A DNA stretch of 5,204 bases, from the NCBI GenBank assembly GCA_003663175.1, contig QMZM01000070.1:1-5204 (forward strand), given 5' to 3'. Shown here piece by piece: positions 5,164 to 5,204 of the stretch. The position numbers and the translations under genes are program-made. A model generated the notes under the pieces. That model searched no databases and was not told the origin of the DNA. It saw only the letters and a list, made by a program, of their open reading frames with translations. Source of the DNA: Candidatus Altarchaeales archaeon (GTDB lineage Archaea; Altiarchaeota; Altiarchaeia; IMC4; QMZM01). Position 1 is the stretch's first letter. The number at the start of each line of letters is the position of its first letter.

Positions 5164-5204
5164 AACCGCTGAAACATGATGACTGATGGGCGAGCTGACT
5201 GCCA
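5143..5204 (+). ncRNA. C/D box sRNA guiding 2'-O-methylation of rRNA
   Basis: All archaeal C/D box elements are present with exact spacing. The terminal stem is TGGCAG (5143-5148) with CTGCCA (5199-5204), 6 perfect bp. Box C is ATGATGA (5150-5156), the D' guide is 12 nt (5157-5168), box D' is CTGA (5169-5172), then a 3-nt spacer, box C' ATGATGA (5176-5182), a 12-nt D guide (5183-5194) and box D CTGA (5195-5198). Both half-sites would form kink-turns bound by L7Ae, with Nop5 and fibrillarin completing the RNP. By the N+5 rule, the D' guide places its target opposite A5164. Its complement resembles the 23S A-loop (GGCUGUUCGCC), with the +5 base falling on U2552 in E. coli numbering. One internal mismatch (C2551) and one end mismatch remain against the remembered sequence. 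The RNA is complete, ending with the last base of the window. Confidence 0.93.

Overview
The window is chromosomal DNA from an AT-rich archaeon. The evidence is an archaeal set of protein families: the GatD subunit of the tRNA-dependent Gln amidotransferase GatDE, a class I lysyl-tRNA synthetase, a pyruvoyl-dependent arginine decarboxylase and a COG2888-type zinc-ribbon protein. Promoter spacers are very AT-rich, leaders look short or absent, and there is a textbook archaeal C/D box sRNA with 12-nt guides. A euryarchaeote is likely; I cannot name the genus. The compact sRNA and short spacers would suit a thermophile, but that is inference.

Layout, left to right. (1) A minus-strand operon: a macro-domain protein (1004-1516) followed by gatD (window edge to 1007), joined by an ATGA stop/start overlap; gatD runs off the left edge. 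(2) A 44-bp divergent promoter spacer. (3) A plus-strand operon: a 53-aa four-CxxC zinc-ribbon protein (1561-1722) followed by the tRNA t6A enzyme TsaC/Sua5 (1719-2294), again joined by ATGA. (4) A minus-strand two-helix membrane protein of unknown function (2291-2725), overlapping tsaC tail to tail by 4 bp. (5) A 63-bp divergent promoter spacer, then plus-strand pdaD (2789-3307). (6) Minus-strand lysS (3342-4901), convergent with pdaD. (7) A region of about 300 bp without a protein gene (4902-5204). It holds a complete C/D box sRNA at the right edge. About 186 bp upstream there is a second copy of that sRNA's first 24 nt, with its own similar TATA-like box, and between the two lies a dense set of hairpins.

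Most genes serve translation: Gln-tRNA formation (GatD), Lys-tRNA charging (LysS), t6A37 modification of ANN-decoding tRNAs (TsaC), a zinc-ribbon protein linked to translation, and a guide RNA. From remembered rRNA sequence, both guides of that RNA appear to match the 23S rRNA A-loop, including the conserved 2'-O-methylation site U2552. PdaD adds polyamine (agmatine) synthesis. The least explained part is 4954-5139, where the duplicated sRNA start runs into a three-hairpin structure of unknown origin.
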